Source: Liolophura sinensis (Eukaryota > Mollusca > Polyplacophora > Chitonida > Chitonidae). Taken from it: 64,000 nt of DNA. Below are positions 1 to 10,297 of the stretch, piece after piece (the stretch's first letter is position 1; each line of letters begins with the position of its first letter). The notes below the pieces were generated by a model. That model did not search any database. It had not been told where the DNA came from and saw nothing but the letters and a program-made list of their open reading frames with translations. The stretch spans positions 24,997,127-25,061,126 of the forward strand of contig NC_088297.1 of assembly GCF_032854445.1 (NCBI RefSeq), in the 5' to 3' direction. The position numbers and the translations under genes are program-made.

Positions 1-150
1 TAATGCTCTCAAATATATCCGGTATTTGGATGGAAATGGGTCTTAGTGCAAACGATTAATTTATTGACTCGCCCTGGGAACATGCACCACTATTCCCAGC
101 GTTAGTCCTATGCATATTTTTGTAGTTCATAGTTATTGGTATAATTGTGC
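1..150. other. Non-coding, nothing recognised
   Basis: AT-rich unique-looking sequence at the left window edge. No open frame, splice signal or repeat was recognised before the 44-bp minisatellite begins. Confidence 0.5.
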
Positions 151-164
151 AGAGGCCTCGCTAC

Positions 165-442
165 TATTGTAATCACGGTGAGCTAGTGACATGCTAGAAA
201 CCCACTGCAATTGTGAACATGGTGAGCTAGCTGCATGATAGAGACCTTCTACAATTGCCATCACGGTGTGTAAGTGGCATTCTAGAAACCCGCTACAATT
301 ATGATCATGGTGAACTAGTGGTATGGTAGAAGCCCGCTACAACTGCGAACATGGAGAGTTAGTGGCATGCTAGAAACACGTTACAATTGTGAACATATTG
401 AGCTAGTGGCACGCTAGAAGCCTGCTGCAATTGTGATCATTG
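165..442. repeat. Minisatellite, 44-bp unit, about 6 diverged copies
   Basis: The words CAATTGTGAACATGGTGAGC and GGCATGCTAGAAACCCGCTA recur every 44 bases (CAATTs start at 208, 252 and 296). Copies differ at many sites, so the array is old. It has no coding potential. Confidence 0.85.
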
Positions 443-814
443 TGCACTGAAAACAGTTTAGTTGGTATACTTGTACACGTACGTTTTAAGTGAATCGCAA
501 AGGACCGCCAGCATCTTCAATACCGGAACAACAATCTTTAAAGCACGCCCATTCCACAGTCTTTTGAAGCCGCGTGCACATTGTACCCAGTCAATCGGTG
601 ATTGTTTGAGATTACCTGTCTTTCAACGCGTTTGATGTTCTTTACGCCCCACTCGTTTAAATCCCTAGACATATACAGTTTATATATCTAAAATAAATTT
701 TTAAAAAATACTTAAAACCAAAAACAACATGTAAACAATACAATATAAAGCTACTGATCTGGGGTAGAAATCATAACGATATATACGTGTATATTATGTA
801 TGTCATTACGCCTG

Positions 815-925
815 GGATCATCCGTGGCCTAGTGGTTAGTCTGCCAGCGCGGCAAAATGATCCAGGAGCCTCTAAACAGTATGGTCACTGTGAGTTCAAG
901 TCCAAGTAAAAGTATCAATCAAGTA
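815..925 (+). mobile_element. SINE family A, 5' (tRNA-like) part
   Basis: A tRNA-like head with a box-A-like TGGCCTAGTGGTTAG and a box-B-like GAGTTCAAGTCC lies about 55 bases apart, followed by an A-rich tail with AAGTAAATAAGTAAACAAA. The same head words (GCCAGCG, GGAGCCTCT, GTGAGTTCAAGTCC) recur at 2450-2520, 8240-8310 and 28770-28820, which makes this a dispersed family. The polymerase-III-derived origin is inferred from the box motifs. Confidence 0.65.
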
Positions 926-1270
926 AATAAGTAAACAAATCGTTACGGGTTAATCGTTTTCTAGGATTTGTGTTATTTTGCATAAGAATGATCATCCTGG
1001 AAAATTAGAGCAACATACGTGTACGTGTGTGTGCATATACACGTAGGCCTATTATACACGTATATATTTAAGATATAAGAGATCGCTTGAATGAAGGATT
1101 GGTTGACTGTTACTTATCGCCGTGCTCAAGAGTGTTTCATTTAAAGGAGAAGAAAACCTGAAAACATGGGCTGAAAAGAGAACTTTTTTCTATCTGGTGG
1201 TGCCTGCTTCATAATCTTGCCATTTTTCCTCGCTAACACGTAAGGCCTGAAAACGGCAAAGCTAGCATAA
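926..1270. other. Non-coding stretch
   Basis: AT-rich, with GTGTACGTGTGTGTGCATATAC-like purine/pyrimidine alternation near 1018-1070. No gene seen. Confidence 0.5.
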
Positions 1271-1274
1271 ATCG

Positions 1275-1620
1275 CTGAGTCCATGACGTCCTCCATCTTT
1301 AACACCCTGTAATTTGTGCTGGGGATGCGTTGCCTCTCAGCCAGTGAGAGTCGTTAAAACCGCCGGCTTGTTTGTGATAACTCGGAACCTACGTCCAACA
1401 TTCCGGTTTCCCGATCGTCAAGCGGAAAACGAACTGTACTGTTCCCTACCTTCTGGGAAGGAGAGTTCTACCGGAAATGTACGAACTGCACTTCGGCCGT
1501 TTCCGACGGCAATACTCCTCCTATCACAGAAGACTTCAGGACTAGTTCTTAGGCAAAATGGAGTCGCCCACAGCGGATTTTGGCGCTGACTTTATTTATA
1601 ATTTATCAATTTGTGGTGCA
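1275..1620 (+). promoter_or_regulatory. Possible promoter/5' UTR area upstream of the LRR gene
   Basis: This block is richer in GC than its flanks. It holds a full CRE palindrome (TGACGTC near 1283) and several ETS-like CCGGAA/TTCCGG words (near 1400 and 1470). An open frame of 91 codons exists, but its composition is not protein-like and it matches no family I know. I infer a possible transcription start area for the gene at 3630. No donor site clearly ends an exon here, so it could equally be unrelated. Confidence 0.25.
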
Positions 1621-1710
1621 TATTACAATTTTTTATGGCATGCACCTGCGAGGAAAAGCATACTCTTTTCAATGATATTTGACTGATAATAAACTTTTCT
1701 TCTCCTTTGG

Positions 1711-1784
1711 GTGATTGCGGTCAGTTATGTGATTGTGGTCAGTTATGTGATTGCGGTCAGTTATGTGATTGCGGTCAGATATGT
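1711..1784. repeat. 18-bp tandem repeat, 4 copies
   Basis: GTGATTGCGGTCAGTTAT is repeated four times head to tail with only one or two substitutions. The low divergence suggests recent expansion. Confidence 0.9.
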
Positions 1785-1785
1785 G

Positions 1786-1842
1786 GACGGAGAAAACCGG
1801 GGTACCCGGAGTAAACCCTTGACCTTCGGCAGCTACGTGTAC
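1786..1842 (-). mobile_element. SINE fragment (central domain), antisense
   Basis: Read on the minus strand, this has GAAGGTCAAGGGTTTACTCC followed by CCGGTTTTCTCC. That resembles the central domain of SINE family A at 2560-2620 and 22035-22085. The fragment is short and diverged. Confidence 0.4.
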
Positions 1843-2435
1843 CTGACAAACCTCAATGCCTAGTGATCACATGCATGTACACTAGACACAAAATCTGTAC
1901 AGGAAGTTGTGTTTTGTTTTCCTTAGCTCAACCCTATAACACTGCCAGTGGACTGTCTCCGGTCATTATAAGTTATATTAGAAATCAGCTATAACATGCA
2001 ATATGTATATGTGCGCTGTATTCACGTGTATATATAACCAGGGAAATCGATGCCACAGGTTTTAGCATTCATGAGCTGTGTATGGAAGCCGATGCGGACC
2101 AGTCACCTGTTTCTAGTGTCCACCGGACATATAAGATCGAAATCGCAAAAACCCAAAAGCGCGAACGTCTAAAACGTAAAACAAAATAGTGCTATTTTCG
2201 AAAGCCCAAAAGTAGATGCGAAAGGAAAACCCAATGGTGGAAAGTTTCGCACTTTCGCGTTTTCGATCGTATCATTATTAAGGTCCAAGCTAAAACTATG
2301 AATGGCCAAACCCGGCTGTGGATCATTAAAGCTACCCAGTATAGAGTTGATGACATTGGGGAAGTAATATAAACAGTTCTTTGCAGCATCTTATAGCTTA
2401 GCTGCCGGAATACTGGACAGGAGTGATTAAGTGGT
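1843..2435. other. Non-coding stretch
   Basis: No gene or repeat recognised. A 65-codon minus-strand open frame (2192-2389) has no family likeness. Confidence 0.5.
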
Positions 2436-2439
2436 CAGG

Positions 2440-2705
2440 GGCTTCCGGGGCCTGTGGTTAACGTGCTAGCGAAATCACTATAACCTCTCACCAATGCCAT
2501 CGTTGTGGTTTGAAGTCAAAGTCTTTCTGGTTGGCTACCGTTTCCTGGTGTACATCGGAAGGTCGGCCAGCAACCTGCGGATGATCGTCGGTTTCCCTCG
2601 GACTGCCCGATTTCCTCCCACCGTAATGCTGGCCGCCGTTGTATATGTGATATATTTTTGAATACGGCGCAAAACTCCAATCTAATAAATAAATAAATAG
2701 ATCAA

Positions 2706-2736
<31 letters not shown>

Positions 2737-2738
2737 AG
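2440..2738 (+). mobile_element. SINE family A, near full length
   Basis: From 5' to 3' it has a tRNA-like head (CCTGTGGTTAACGTGCTAGCG, then a degenerate box B GGTTTGAAGTCAAAG). Next comes a central domain (GGTCGGCCAGCAACCTGCGG, then TTTCCTCCCACCGTAATGCTGG), then GAATACGGCGCAAAACTCC and a long AAAT/AATA tail from 2684 to 2737. The central domain and tail recur at 22011-22164, and parts recur at 815, 8240, 28740, 41676 and 48180. I recall very similar elements from bivalve genomes. No target-site duplication was found, so it is probably old. Confidence 0.8.
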
Positions 2739-3106
2739 GAATTGGCCCTCAATGGCGGTTAGCGGCCCATTTTACGAAGCAGACGCGAGAACGTCAGCTG
2801 TAACACATACATGTAGACCCTGTGAAGATATATAATGCGTCCTGACATCAATTAAAACGCCTTTCCCATCAAGAGATCGATGAGCTTGTTTGATGTCTCC
2901 AGGGACTTCATGTGAAAGTTATTTGAAATCACACCCTTTATCATTTTGACCTGTTGTTTTCGCCAGAACTGTTAGTAAAGTTTTTGGAAATCATTAAAAA
3001 TAATATTCACCTGTTAATTCCGGTTCTCTCTCAGCTTAAAACATTTTTTAAAAATTGATTTTCTTGTGCAAACAAGGGGCGTAACTCTAAATGAGCTAAT
3101 GTAGGT
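2739..3106. other. Non-coding stretch
   Basis: AT-rich and unique. It contains one copy of the short dispersed motif AAGGGGCGTAACTCT at 3074-3088, reported separately. Confidence 0.45.
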
Positions 3107-3292
3107 CTTGATGTGCTGTCAGCTTTGTGTTTATGTGTATACACAAAAGGAACACAATATGCGATACTGGAACAAAATTAAACAACAAAACAAATGCGGG
3201 GATGATAAAATCCACCACACAAAAAGTGAGGTTGCGTATTCGACTCCAGTTGTTGCTGTTTCGTTGGTGGCTGTACGGCAGCAGATTGTCAG
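3107..3292 (+). other. Candidate 5' UTR exon of the LRR gene (3' end at 3292)
   Basis: GATTGTCAG|GTAACT at 3292/3293 is an acceptable splice donor. The LRR coding exon begins just after a good acceptor (TTTATTTCTCAG ending at 3612). An intron of 320 bp between them would place the upstream exon here. The upstream boundary is unknown and the proposal rests only on two splice-like sites. Confidence 0.25.
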
Positions 3293-3600
3293 GTAACTGA
3301 GGGCAGTTGTTGGCTTACCTCTATTGACACCTGGCACCCAAAGTTAGCTCCTTTGGACTATTTTCAGAGAGTTCTATAAGGCATTATTAATGTGATTATA
3401 TACACTACATGCTTATAATCCCAAACGACACCTGTTCATATATACTTACATATATCTTCACTTACTTTTTTATTTACCAGTATTTATTTCTTTATTTATC
3501 AGATTAGGGTTTGACACACACCAAATACTTAGGAATATTGAGGGACACCATGCAGGTTTATTTTTATTATTATCATGTATATTTAAGTAACGGATGTATT

Positions 3601-3612
3601 TTTATTTCTCAG
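3601..3612 (+). promoter_or_regulatory. Splice acceptor before the LRR coding exon
   Basis: A pyrimidine tract ending in TCTCAG stops 17 bases before the ATG at 3630. The coding exon therefore probably follows an intron in the 5' UTR. Confidence 0.55.
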
Positions 3613-3629
3613 ATAACAGATAACCGAAA

Positions 3630-5984
3630 ATGAGTAAGAAGAGGAAGGAAGACGATAAGCCACCTCCCGTATCGGGTCCTGGCAGTCGGATTGTGGGCTT
3701 ACCCAGCTCTCTCAGGAAACACCTTAAACAAATCGAGTACCAAGCTTGTCTTGTCGTTGACTTCGCAACAGGAGGCCTGAAGAAACTGCCCATGGATATT
3801 TTCAAGAACGAAGAAGTGTGCGACCTTGCGAGGAAGTTCCTGGTGGGATGCAATAAGCTGAAGAAGATACCGAAGGATATTGGTGAGATGGTCAATGTGG
3901 AGTTGATTGACGTGAGCATCAACCAGTTATCCTCGTTACCGGGCACTATCGGCAAATGCAAGATGCTGAAAGTGCTAAACGCTGAGCGAAATTGCCTGAA
4001 GAGTCTGCCGAAAACTCTTAATAAACCGGCTTTCCTTAAAACCATCCTGGCGTCTAACAACAAGATCAAGTCGTTACCGAACACGATGAACAAATGCCTG
4101 GCGCTGGAAACATTGGACGTATCCCATAACCAAGTGAAAAGCCTGAAAAAGACGATTTACCAATGTAGTATCAGTTTAGATATCAGCCACAACAGGCTGT
4201 CCGATCTGCCCGACGCTACAGGTGTGAAAAAGTCCGCGATCAAGTCAATCAACGCTTCCCACAATATGATCACGTTCTTACCGGAAACCATCCATATTGT
4301 GACGACACTCACCTGGTTAGACATTTCCCACAACGAACTGGAGGAAATTCCTCGGGAACTGGGTTTCCTGAAGTACCTCGAACATCTCAACATGGGTTAC
4401 AATCGTGTGACCTTCCTACCAGAAGAGATTTGCAACATGGGAAATTCTCTCCGCTTCATGGACGCCTCCAACAATAACTTGGATTCGCTACCGTCTAAGT
4501 TTAACACCATGAAGCGTTTGACGCACTTAGACTTGTCAAAGAACAGCATTGATACGCTCCCGAATAAATTCCACGAGCTTGTAGAATTAAAGACCCTGGA
4601 CCTATCAGGAAATAAGTTAGCGTCCATTGACACAGTGACGAAACTCGTCAGTTTGGAAACTTTGTCTGTGGCGAACAATTTCCTGGTGGAAATTCCTGAG
4701 GAAATCGGTAAACTGAAATGTCTGGTGTCAATCGACGTTTCTGGAAACGCCATTAAGCAGATCCCACAAGAACTTGGTTTGGTTCCTACCCTGAAAACCA
4801 TCAAAGCTTCAGACAACAAAATCCCGGCCATTCCGGACATGTTTGGAGACAAGCAACTCCTCCAAGATTTGGATTTTTCGGGAAACTGGCTGACTGGCGT
4901 TCCGAGTGACCTGAGAAAGCTGCGCACCGTGGAAAGTCTCAATCTCTCCCGTAACACGATATCCCACCTCCCAAGAGCCATGGACACGCTTGGCTTACTA
5001 CGTAAACTCGACGTCAGTTCCAACGAGCTGACGGACTTGTCGTTGCCGACCAGCGTCACGTCCCTGAATCTGGCCTCGAATGCCTGGTACATGCCTGCCG
5101 TTGACCCGCGTTCGATTCTCACCATGATCTGCCAGAAAGACCATGCTTCGATGATCACAGAGCTCAACCTGTCCGATGTAAAAATGAACGAAATGCCGGA
5201 CAGCATAGGGAGGATGAAATTCCTCAAGTCTCTGGATCTCTCTCGGAATCAGCTCAGGGACCTGACGGGCGAGATCGGCAAGCTCCGATTGCTGAACAGG
5301 CTGAACGTCAGTGACAATGAGCTGTTGAGCATTCATGAGAAGGTCTCGCAACTGCAGTGTCTGGAGACGCTGGATGCGTCGCAAAACAAGATTAACGAGT
5401 TTCCCGAGGGTCTCTTGGAGGTTATGTCGGTGGAGAAGCTTAATCTCTCCTTTAATAACATCGCCACGCTTCCGGTCCACTTCGGAGAACTACACAAACT
5501 GGTGATGCTGAATCTCTCAAACAATGAGCTGGAGGAATTCCCCGAGGATCGAATAGACATTCTGGCCTCACTCATCACGCTGAACTTGTCCAAAAACCAC
5601 ATCACCAAATTCCCCACAGACCTACCTTACTTGTATCGGATACAATTCCTGATCGCCGCCGGAAACGATATTACTGAGCTTCCGTCGGACATAAGCAAGA
5701 TGGCAGGATTGGAGAAGCTGGATCTATCTGATAACCTCTTGACGTCACTACCGGAGAACATTTGCAAAATACCGTCCCTCGTGAGCCTAGACGTCTCCGA
5801 CAACTGCATTACAGTCTTCCCTAAGAAGATGGAGCAGCTGAGACAGAAATGTGAGGTGAATACTGAAGATCAAGATTCACTGAAAACTCGGGAGGCAGGA
5901 GACAGACCTTCTTCCTCCGCAGACTCCAATCCAAGAGAAGGCAGTCCGAAAACGAAAGCGACAGGGCTCGACACAGAGGACTGA
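3630..5984 (+). CDS. Large intracellular leucine-rich repeat protein
   Basis: The whole 784-residue protein lies in one exon. Residues 1-40 are basic and proline-rich, with no signal peptide. Residues 41 to about 735 are roughly 28 LRRs of about 23 residues, with the pattern LxxLPxxIxxLxxLxxLDLSxNxL typical of SHOC2/Scribble-class cytoplasmic LRRs. A non-LRR island interrupts the solenoid at about 485-508 (NAWYMPAVDPRS through QKDHAS). Residues 740-784 are a charged Ser/Thr/Glu-rich tail that is probably disordered. No membrane segment, kinase, death, PDZ or GTPase domain is visible. Family knowledge suggests a protein-protein interaction scaffold, possibly in small-GTPase signalling, but the partner cannot be read from sequence. 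The ATG at 3630 is the first in the exon after the acceptor at 3612, and no in-frame ATG lies between them. Many opposite-strand open frames here are shadows of LRR codon bias. Confidence 0.9.
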   Translation: MSKKRKEDDKPPPVSGPGSRIVGLPSSLRKHLKQIEYQACLVVDFATGGLKKLPMDIFKNEEVCDLARKFLVGCNKLKKIPKDIGEMVNVELIDVSINQLSSLPGTIGKCKMLKVLNAERNCLKSLPKTLNKPAFLKTILASNNKIKSLPNTMNKCLALETLDVSHNQVKSLKKTIYQCSISLDISHNRLSDLPDATGVKKSAIKSINASHNMITFLPETIHIVTTLTWLDISHNELEEIPRELGFLKYLEHLNMGYNRVTFLPEEICNMGNSLRFMDASNNNLDSLPSKFNTMKRLTHLDLSKNSIDTLPNKFHELVELKTLDLSGNKLASIDTVTKLVSLETLSVANNFLVEIPEEIGKLKCLVSIDVSGNAIKQIPQELGLVPTLKTIKASDNKIPAIPDMFGDKQLLQDLDFSGNWLTGVPSDLRKLRTVESLNLSRNTISHLPRAMDTLGLLRKLDVSSNELTDLSLPTSVTSLNLASNAWYMPAVDPRSILTMICQKDHASMITELNLSDVKMNEMPDSIGRMKFLKSLDLSRNQLRDLTGEIGKLRLLNRLNVSDNELLSIHEKVSQLQCLETLDASQNKINEFPEGLLEVMSVEKLNLSFNNIATLPVHFGELHKLVMLNLSNNELEEFPEDRIDILASLITLNLSKNHITKFPTDLPYLYRIQFLIAAGNDITELPSDISKMAGLEKLDLSDNLLTSLPENICKIPSLVSLDVSDNCITVFPKKMEQLRQKCEVNTEDQDSLKTREAGDRPSSSADSNPREGSPKTKATGLDTED

Positions 5985-6800
5985 TGGAGGCTCGTGGAAA
6001 CGTCATTTTATATAATTAAAGATGTACATGACCGATAATCCAGCTGCCTGTAACGTTTTGTTGATTGAACAAATGCAGTTGAACAGATCCCATGTCATTA
6101 TGAAATGGAAAATGCCTTGGGAAAAAAGAATGTATGACATTTGATGCATAATGAAGAGTGTACTGGTCACAGACAAAAGTTTTGATTTTAAATGTGTATT
6201 ATTGGTCAGTTAACATTATGGAATGCTTTAGGAATTGGCCGTTTCCAACCTTTGCGCCTCATTCCTCCTCTGAAAGCAACGCTCAGGGTGCCGGGTTTGC
6301 GTCGATTGACGTCATCTTAAGTACTGTAGACAAGCGTCTAGCGCCAAAAGTCCATAATAGTCAACAGATTTTCTTTTGTATTATTTTATTTTATTTAAAT
6401 GAACTCCATGCATGGAACATTGCCTTGAAAAGGCTATCAACCGACGAACAGATAAAATGGTACGTCTTACATAATGGTCTTTTTGTGATGTTTCATTTAA
6501 AAATAATAAGTATTTTTGTATATATTTATTTACATAATATATCAGTCTACAATGACTATTAGCTATGAAGAATTATGAAATTAATGAAACTGTCTCTATC
6601 GTTGTTTATGTTTATTAGCTGTTGTTATCCATTTATTTGTTATTCTTGTTGTTGCTGCAGTTTTGTGAATATATATTTATATGGTATATAATTGTCGTAT
6701 ATTTACATCATCTTTTATGGAGAGTGCTATTTGTTATTTGTAACCAAAAAGCAATACCAGTATATTTGTTAACACTGCTTGTGGGAGTGCCTTTGTTTAT
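5985..6800 (+). other. 3' UTR and downstream flank of the LRR gene
   Basis: Sequence becomes AT-rich right after the stop. An ATTAAA hexamer at about 6016 is the nearest poly(A)-signal-like word, and no classic AATAAA was noticed close by. An open frame at 6158-6562 has low-complexity composition and no recognisable family. Confidence 0.4.
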
Positions 6801-6821
6801 GCATACACTTTATATATACAT

Positions 6822-6968
6822 CTATACCTTTGTAACATGTTGCCACATGTATACCTTTGTAACATGTTGCCACATGTATACCTTTGTAACATGTTGCCAC
6901 GTGTACTTTTGTAACTTGTTGCCACATGTATATCTTTGTAACATGTTACCATATGTATACCTTTGGAC
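6822..6968. repeat. 27-bp tandem repeat, about 5 copies
   Basis: ACCTTTGTAACATGTTGCCA followed by CATGTAT is repeated about five times with few changes. Because 27 is a multiple of three, frames stay open on both strands. The resulting peptides (for example repeating FVTCCHMYT) are artefacts of the array. Confidence 0.9.
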
Positions 6969-8190
6969 CTTGTCCAAAATACTTCAAATCTTCTATTATA
7001 CATATCATTTTTTTTTCTTTTACAAACCTGTTTACGTTTTGTAAAAGTGTGATCTGCATTGTGTAACTTACTTTTCATTGCTATAACAGGGTTTACCCTC
7101 TATAAAATACAGATGTGATGTCAGATGCAGAAGAGAGTTTATTTGCTTCCTCATGAATTAGCATATTTATATGGGGAGAGAAAACTGTATGTTGCTATAT
7201 CATGTTACGTGGCCGTCTTGTGATGCATACGCCTGATTGTAGTTTACAATACGTATTAAGACGTACGTTTCTTCGTACAGGCATATTCAGTGTATACTAT
7301 GTATGTGTAGGTGGAAATGTACTTTTTGAAATAATGTTTTGATTGTTTGGAGAAAGCTCTGCTATGTACATCTGCTGTCAATGTTGTTTCTTTTCTAGCA
7401 ATAGCAAAATGTAGTCTGCAATGTGAACCACTTTACCAAAATTGTGACGTACATGTTTGTATTAGTTATTGGATGACAGAACAGGTTCGTTTGCGGCTCG
7501 ATGTATAAAGTGCGCAATATTCTGATGAACACAGACAAGCTTATGGTTCAAGTCAAGTTCCAAAGAATTGTCATGCTTTCCTTACATAATAATATTGTTA
7601 AGTCAGCTTCATCAAATGGGAGTGCCGTGGCAAATCTTATTCTCAGCAAGTTTCCAAAGAAATTTTACTTTTTCCTCAAAGAATAGTAATTTCAAGTAAT
7701 TTTCAAGAACTTGAGGCATAGGTTGCAATACGACGATTTTTTGACGGCAATCGTCTATATTTATAAAAAAAGGGTGAAATGTGTCTCCGTTAGTTAGCCT
7801 ATGTGTGTAAATTATTATATATTTATAGATTTACAAAATAATGATGCTCTGCAATGACGAGAAGAAAAAAAACCATAAGCATCAAAATAGGGTGATAATG
7901 TGCAGCATTGAAAACTTTCCCCATAGATGCAGCCAGCATTACAAAATCAGATTTGCTGCATGTCTGCGTTAACGGTTCGTATGGTGCCGTAGTTATTCGT
8001 GTGTATTCCTTCTGTAAATTTTAATTCATAGTCTTAACAAAGTCATCATTAACTGTGATCAAAAGGATTCGGATAGAATAAAATAATTTGTTATTTACGG
8101 TTTTAAGAGACTTTCGTTTATTTTTTTCGTTGCATAATTTTATTAACTTACTTATTTTATTAATGTTTAAACGCCATATTCAATATTTTA
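6969..8190. other. Non-coding stretch
   Basis: AT-rich intergenic sequence. Nothing resembling an exon or a transposon end was recognised. Confidence 0.45.
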
Positions 8191-8221
8191 TATTTAACTT
8201 CTATGACGGCTGTTTATTGTT

Positions 8222-8425
8222 AGAGCGGGGTGGAGGTGAGAGTGCCAGCGTGGCATTATGACCCACGAGACTCTGGTTCGATGTGAGTTCAATGTCCAGC
8301 TCATACTGGCTTCTCCTCCGGAGGGGCTGTAGGGGCGCACAATGGGATGCATGGTGCATGGGACTGAACTATAATACTGCATTTGTCCTAACGACTGAAA
8401 GACGATCATTTTACTCGGTCGACTA
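8222..8425 (+). mobile_element. SINE family A copy, 5' half
   Basis: It shares with the 2440 and 815 copies the words GAGAGTGCCAGCGTGGCATTATGACCC-like head, GTGAGTTCAATGTCCAGCTC and ACTGGCTTCTCCTCCGG. The 3' central domain and the AAAT tail are missing or too diverged to see. Confidence 0.6.
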
Positions 8426-8489
8426 CGACCTGTCTCTCATTGTAGGTCTACAGTTACTATAGGCTCCTGCAAGTGGTGCGTGTAATGCA

Positions 8490-8511
8490 CCCCCCCCCCC
8501 CCCCCCCCCCC
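8490..8511 (+). repeat. Poly-C tract, 22 C
   Basis: An uninterrupted run of C followed by CACCACCACCC. The complementary strand is a G-run able to form a quadruplex, and the run directly precedes a 20-bp minisatellite. Confidence 0.95.
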
Positions 8512-8532
8512 ACCACCACCCGTGTCCATGTC

Positions 8533-8716
8533 GGTCCCTGGGTTATTCACCGGTCCCTGGGATATACACCGATCCATGGGTTATACACTGGTCCCTGAGT
8601 TATACACTGGTCTCTCGGTTATTTGCCGGTCCCTGGTTAAACACCGGTCCTTGGGTTAGACACCGGTCTTGTGTTATACACCGGTCCCCGGGTTATATAC
8701 CAGTCCCTGTTTTATG
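8533..8716. repeat. 20-bp minisatellite, about 9-10 copies
   Basis: Variants of GGTCCCTGGGTTATACACC follow each other head to tail. Divergence between copies is moderate. Confidence 0.85.
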
Positions 8717-9408
8717 CATGGGTACAGAAGAAACCGATGAGAGCTTGGAGGAAACCAAGAACTCAACGATCGATGCATTAATATTATTGCAACACACTCA
8801 TGCAACCGTACACCTTTGTGGTTGGGTGAGGGTGTTGCAAGACGAAAGACCACGACATTTGAGTGAGTTATACACTCAAACAACAAAATAATAATAATAA
8901 TAATAAAGCAAACTTCCTCGTTTTCTGCATGCCGAGTGATTGCATATAAAAGATCAGTAGTCCAGAGAGTATAAAATAAACACGTGATATTTCCCCTTCG
9001 CGGTGGACAGGCTCGTGTCTTATCGGCAGATAAGTTTGCTTTTGTCCAGACTTAAGTCGATTCACTTCACCCTTTTAGCCATACTTCCGGCTCGCCTTCA
9101 TAATCATCCACATAGCAAACTTCCGGTTTTATTGTTGTCGAGTTTAAGAGTTATGGGGACGAATGGGCCAATGGAACTTTAGTCTTGCACGTGCATTTAA
9201 TATGTTCTTATAAATAATCGAGCATGCAAATGTTATCGTACATGCACTGGTCGGTAGGCCCAAACTATGTGCTTCCGGGTAGAAATTGAATATGCACTGT
9301 GTAACACATATATTTATATATCAATGCTGGCGTGATTTGAGAGCAAACGTCGGCAAATATACAGCAGTGGAAAATCCCATTATGATGAAATACAGCCAGG
9401 TGGTATGG
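8717..9408. other. Non-coding stretch
   Basis: Contains a short AAT run at 8888-8906. No gene recognised. Confidence 0.45.
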
Positions 9409-9409
9409 A

Positions 9410-9734
9410 AGCCGGTTATAGCCCAAAGCTAAGCTGGACGTTCCTACCGTAACGGCCAGTTTCTGCCATACACACTTCCACCCAGACAATTTTGCTCAAA
9501 TAAAACCCGGCTTGAACCCTACCTTATTTTTGCTATCTACCGATTCCCTAAAACGCCCGAAATGTAATATGTCAAAGCTGGCATTGGTAAACCATCATTC
9601 AACAGTAACCCAGACGTTTAAATTTTCGAATCGGAGAACTCATATCAAAGCCTGAAATGTTTGTAATTTCTTTTCATCTTCGGGCAGGGCGTTACGGTAG
9701 GAATGTCCAGCTTAGCTTTGGGCTAAGCCGGTTA
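9410..9734. mobile_element. Non-autonomous DNA transposon (MITE) with 38-39-bp inverted ends and 9-bp target duplication
   Basis: The left end 9419-9457 starts TAGCCCAAAGCTAAGCTGGA. The right end 9688-9725 is its inverted copy, with one substitution and one single-base gap. Immediately outside, AGCCGGTTA occurs at 9410-9418 and again at 9726-9734, a perfect 9-bp direct repeat. The roughly 230-bp interior has no transposase-like frame. Long inverted ends with 9-bp duplications are typical of Mutator-like (MULE) elements, so I infer a MULE-type MITE, but superfamily assignment without a transposase is tentative. Confidence 0.8.
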
Positions 9735-9789
9735 AGGCCATCGTCGTCATTGTTTTATAGGTTAGTGTCGCCCGAGCAAAATACGAAGT

Positions 9790-10292
9790 GCATGATGGTG
9801 TGATAGCACAGAGAGATGGTGCGATGGCGCGGTATGATTGTGCGATAAACCGAAAAGATAGTGCGATGGCAGGGAATGATGGTGCGATGGCACGGTATGA
9901 TTGTGTAATAGCACGAAAAGATGGTTCGATGGCACGGAATGATGGGACGACTACACGACATAATTTGACGATAGCCCAAAGCGATGGAACGCGACGACAC
10001 GAAGCGATGGGACGATGTCAAGAAGCGATGAGGCTATGGCACGAAGCGATGGGGCGCGACGACAGGAAGCGAGGAACGATGTCACGAAGCGATAAGGCGA
10101 TGGCACGAAGCAATTGGAGGATGGCACGAAGCTGTGTGATGACATCGCCATCGATGGGACGCGACGACACATTAACGCGATGGGAAAATCTCACGAAGTG
10201 ATGGAACAATGTCACGAAGCAATGATACGATACCACAAAGAGATGTTAAGATAACACAAAGCGACGGGACAATGGCACGAACTGATGGAAAA
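9790..10292 (+). repeat. 21-bp minisatellite, about 23 copies
   Basis: Units of the type GATGGGACGATGGCACGAAGC repeat with 20-23 base spacing. As 21 is a multiple of three, several frames on both strands stay open for 60-137 codons, giving heptad-like peptides (DGAMARY-type on the plus strand, HRTIIPC-type on the minus). I regard these as by-products of the period, not genes. Confidence 0.88.
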
Positions 10293-10297
10293 ATAAC

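Noticed and set aside
3602-5809. Long minus-strand frames opposite the LRR gene
   Set aside because: They mirror the regular codon pattern of the LRR repeats. The plus strand has clear LRR consensus residues and a single unbroken frame.
9788-10201. 137-codon frame as a gene
   Set aside because: It consists wholly of the 21-bp tandem repeat, and equally long frames exist on the other strand.
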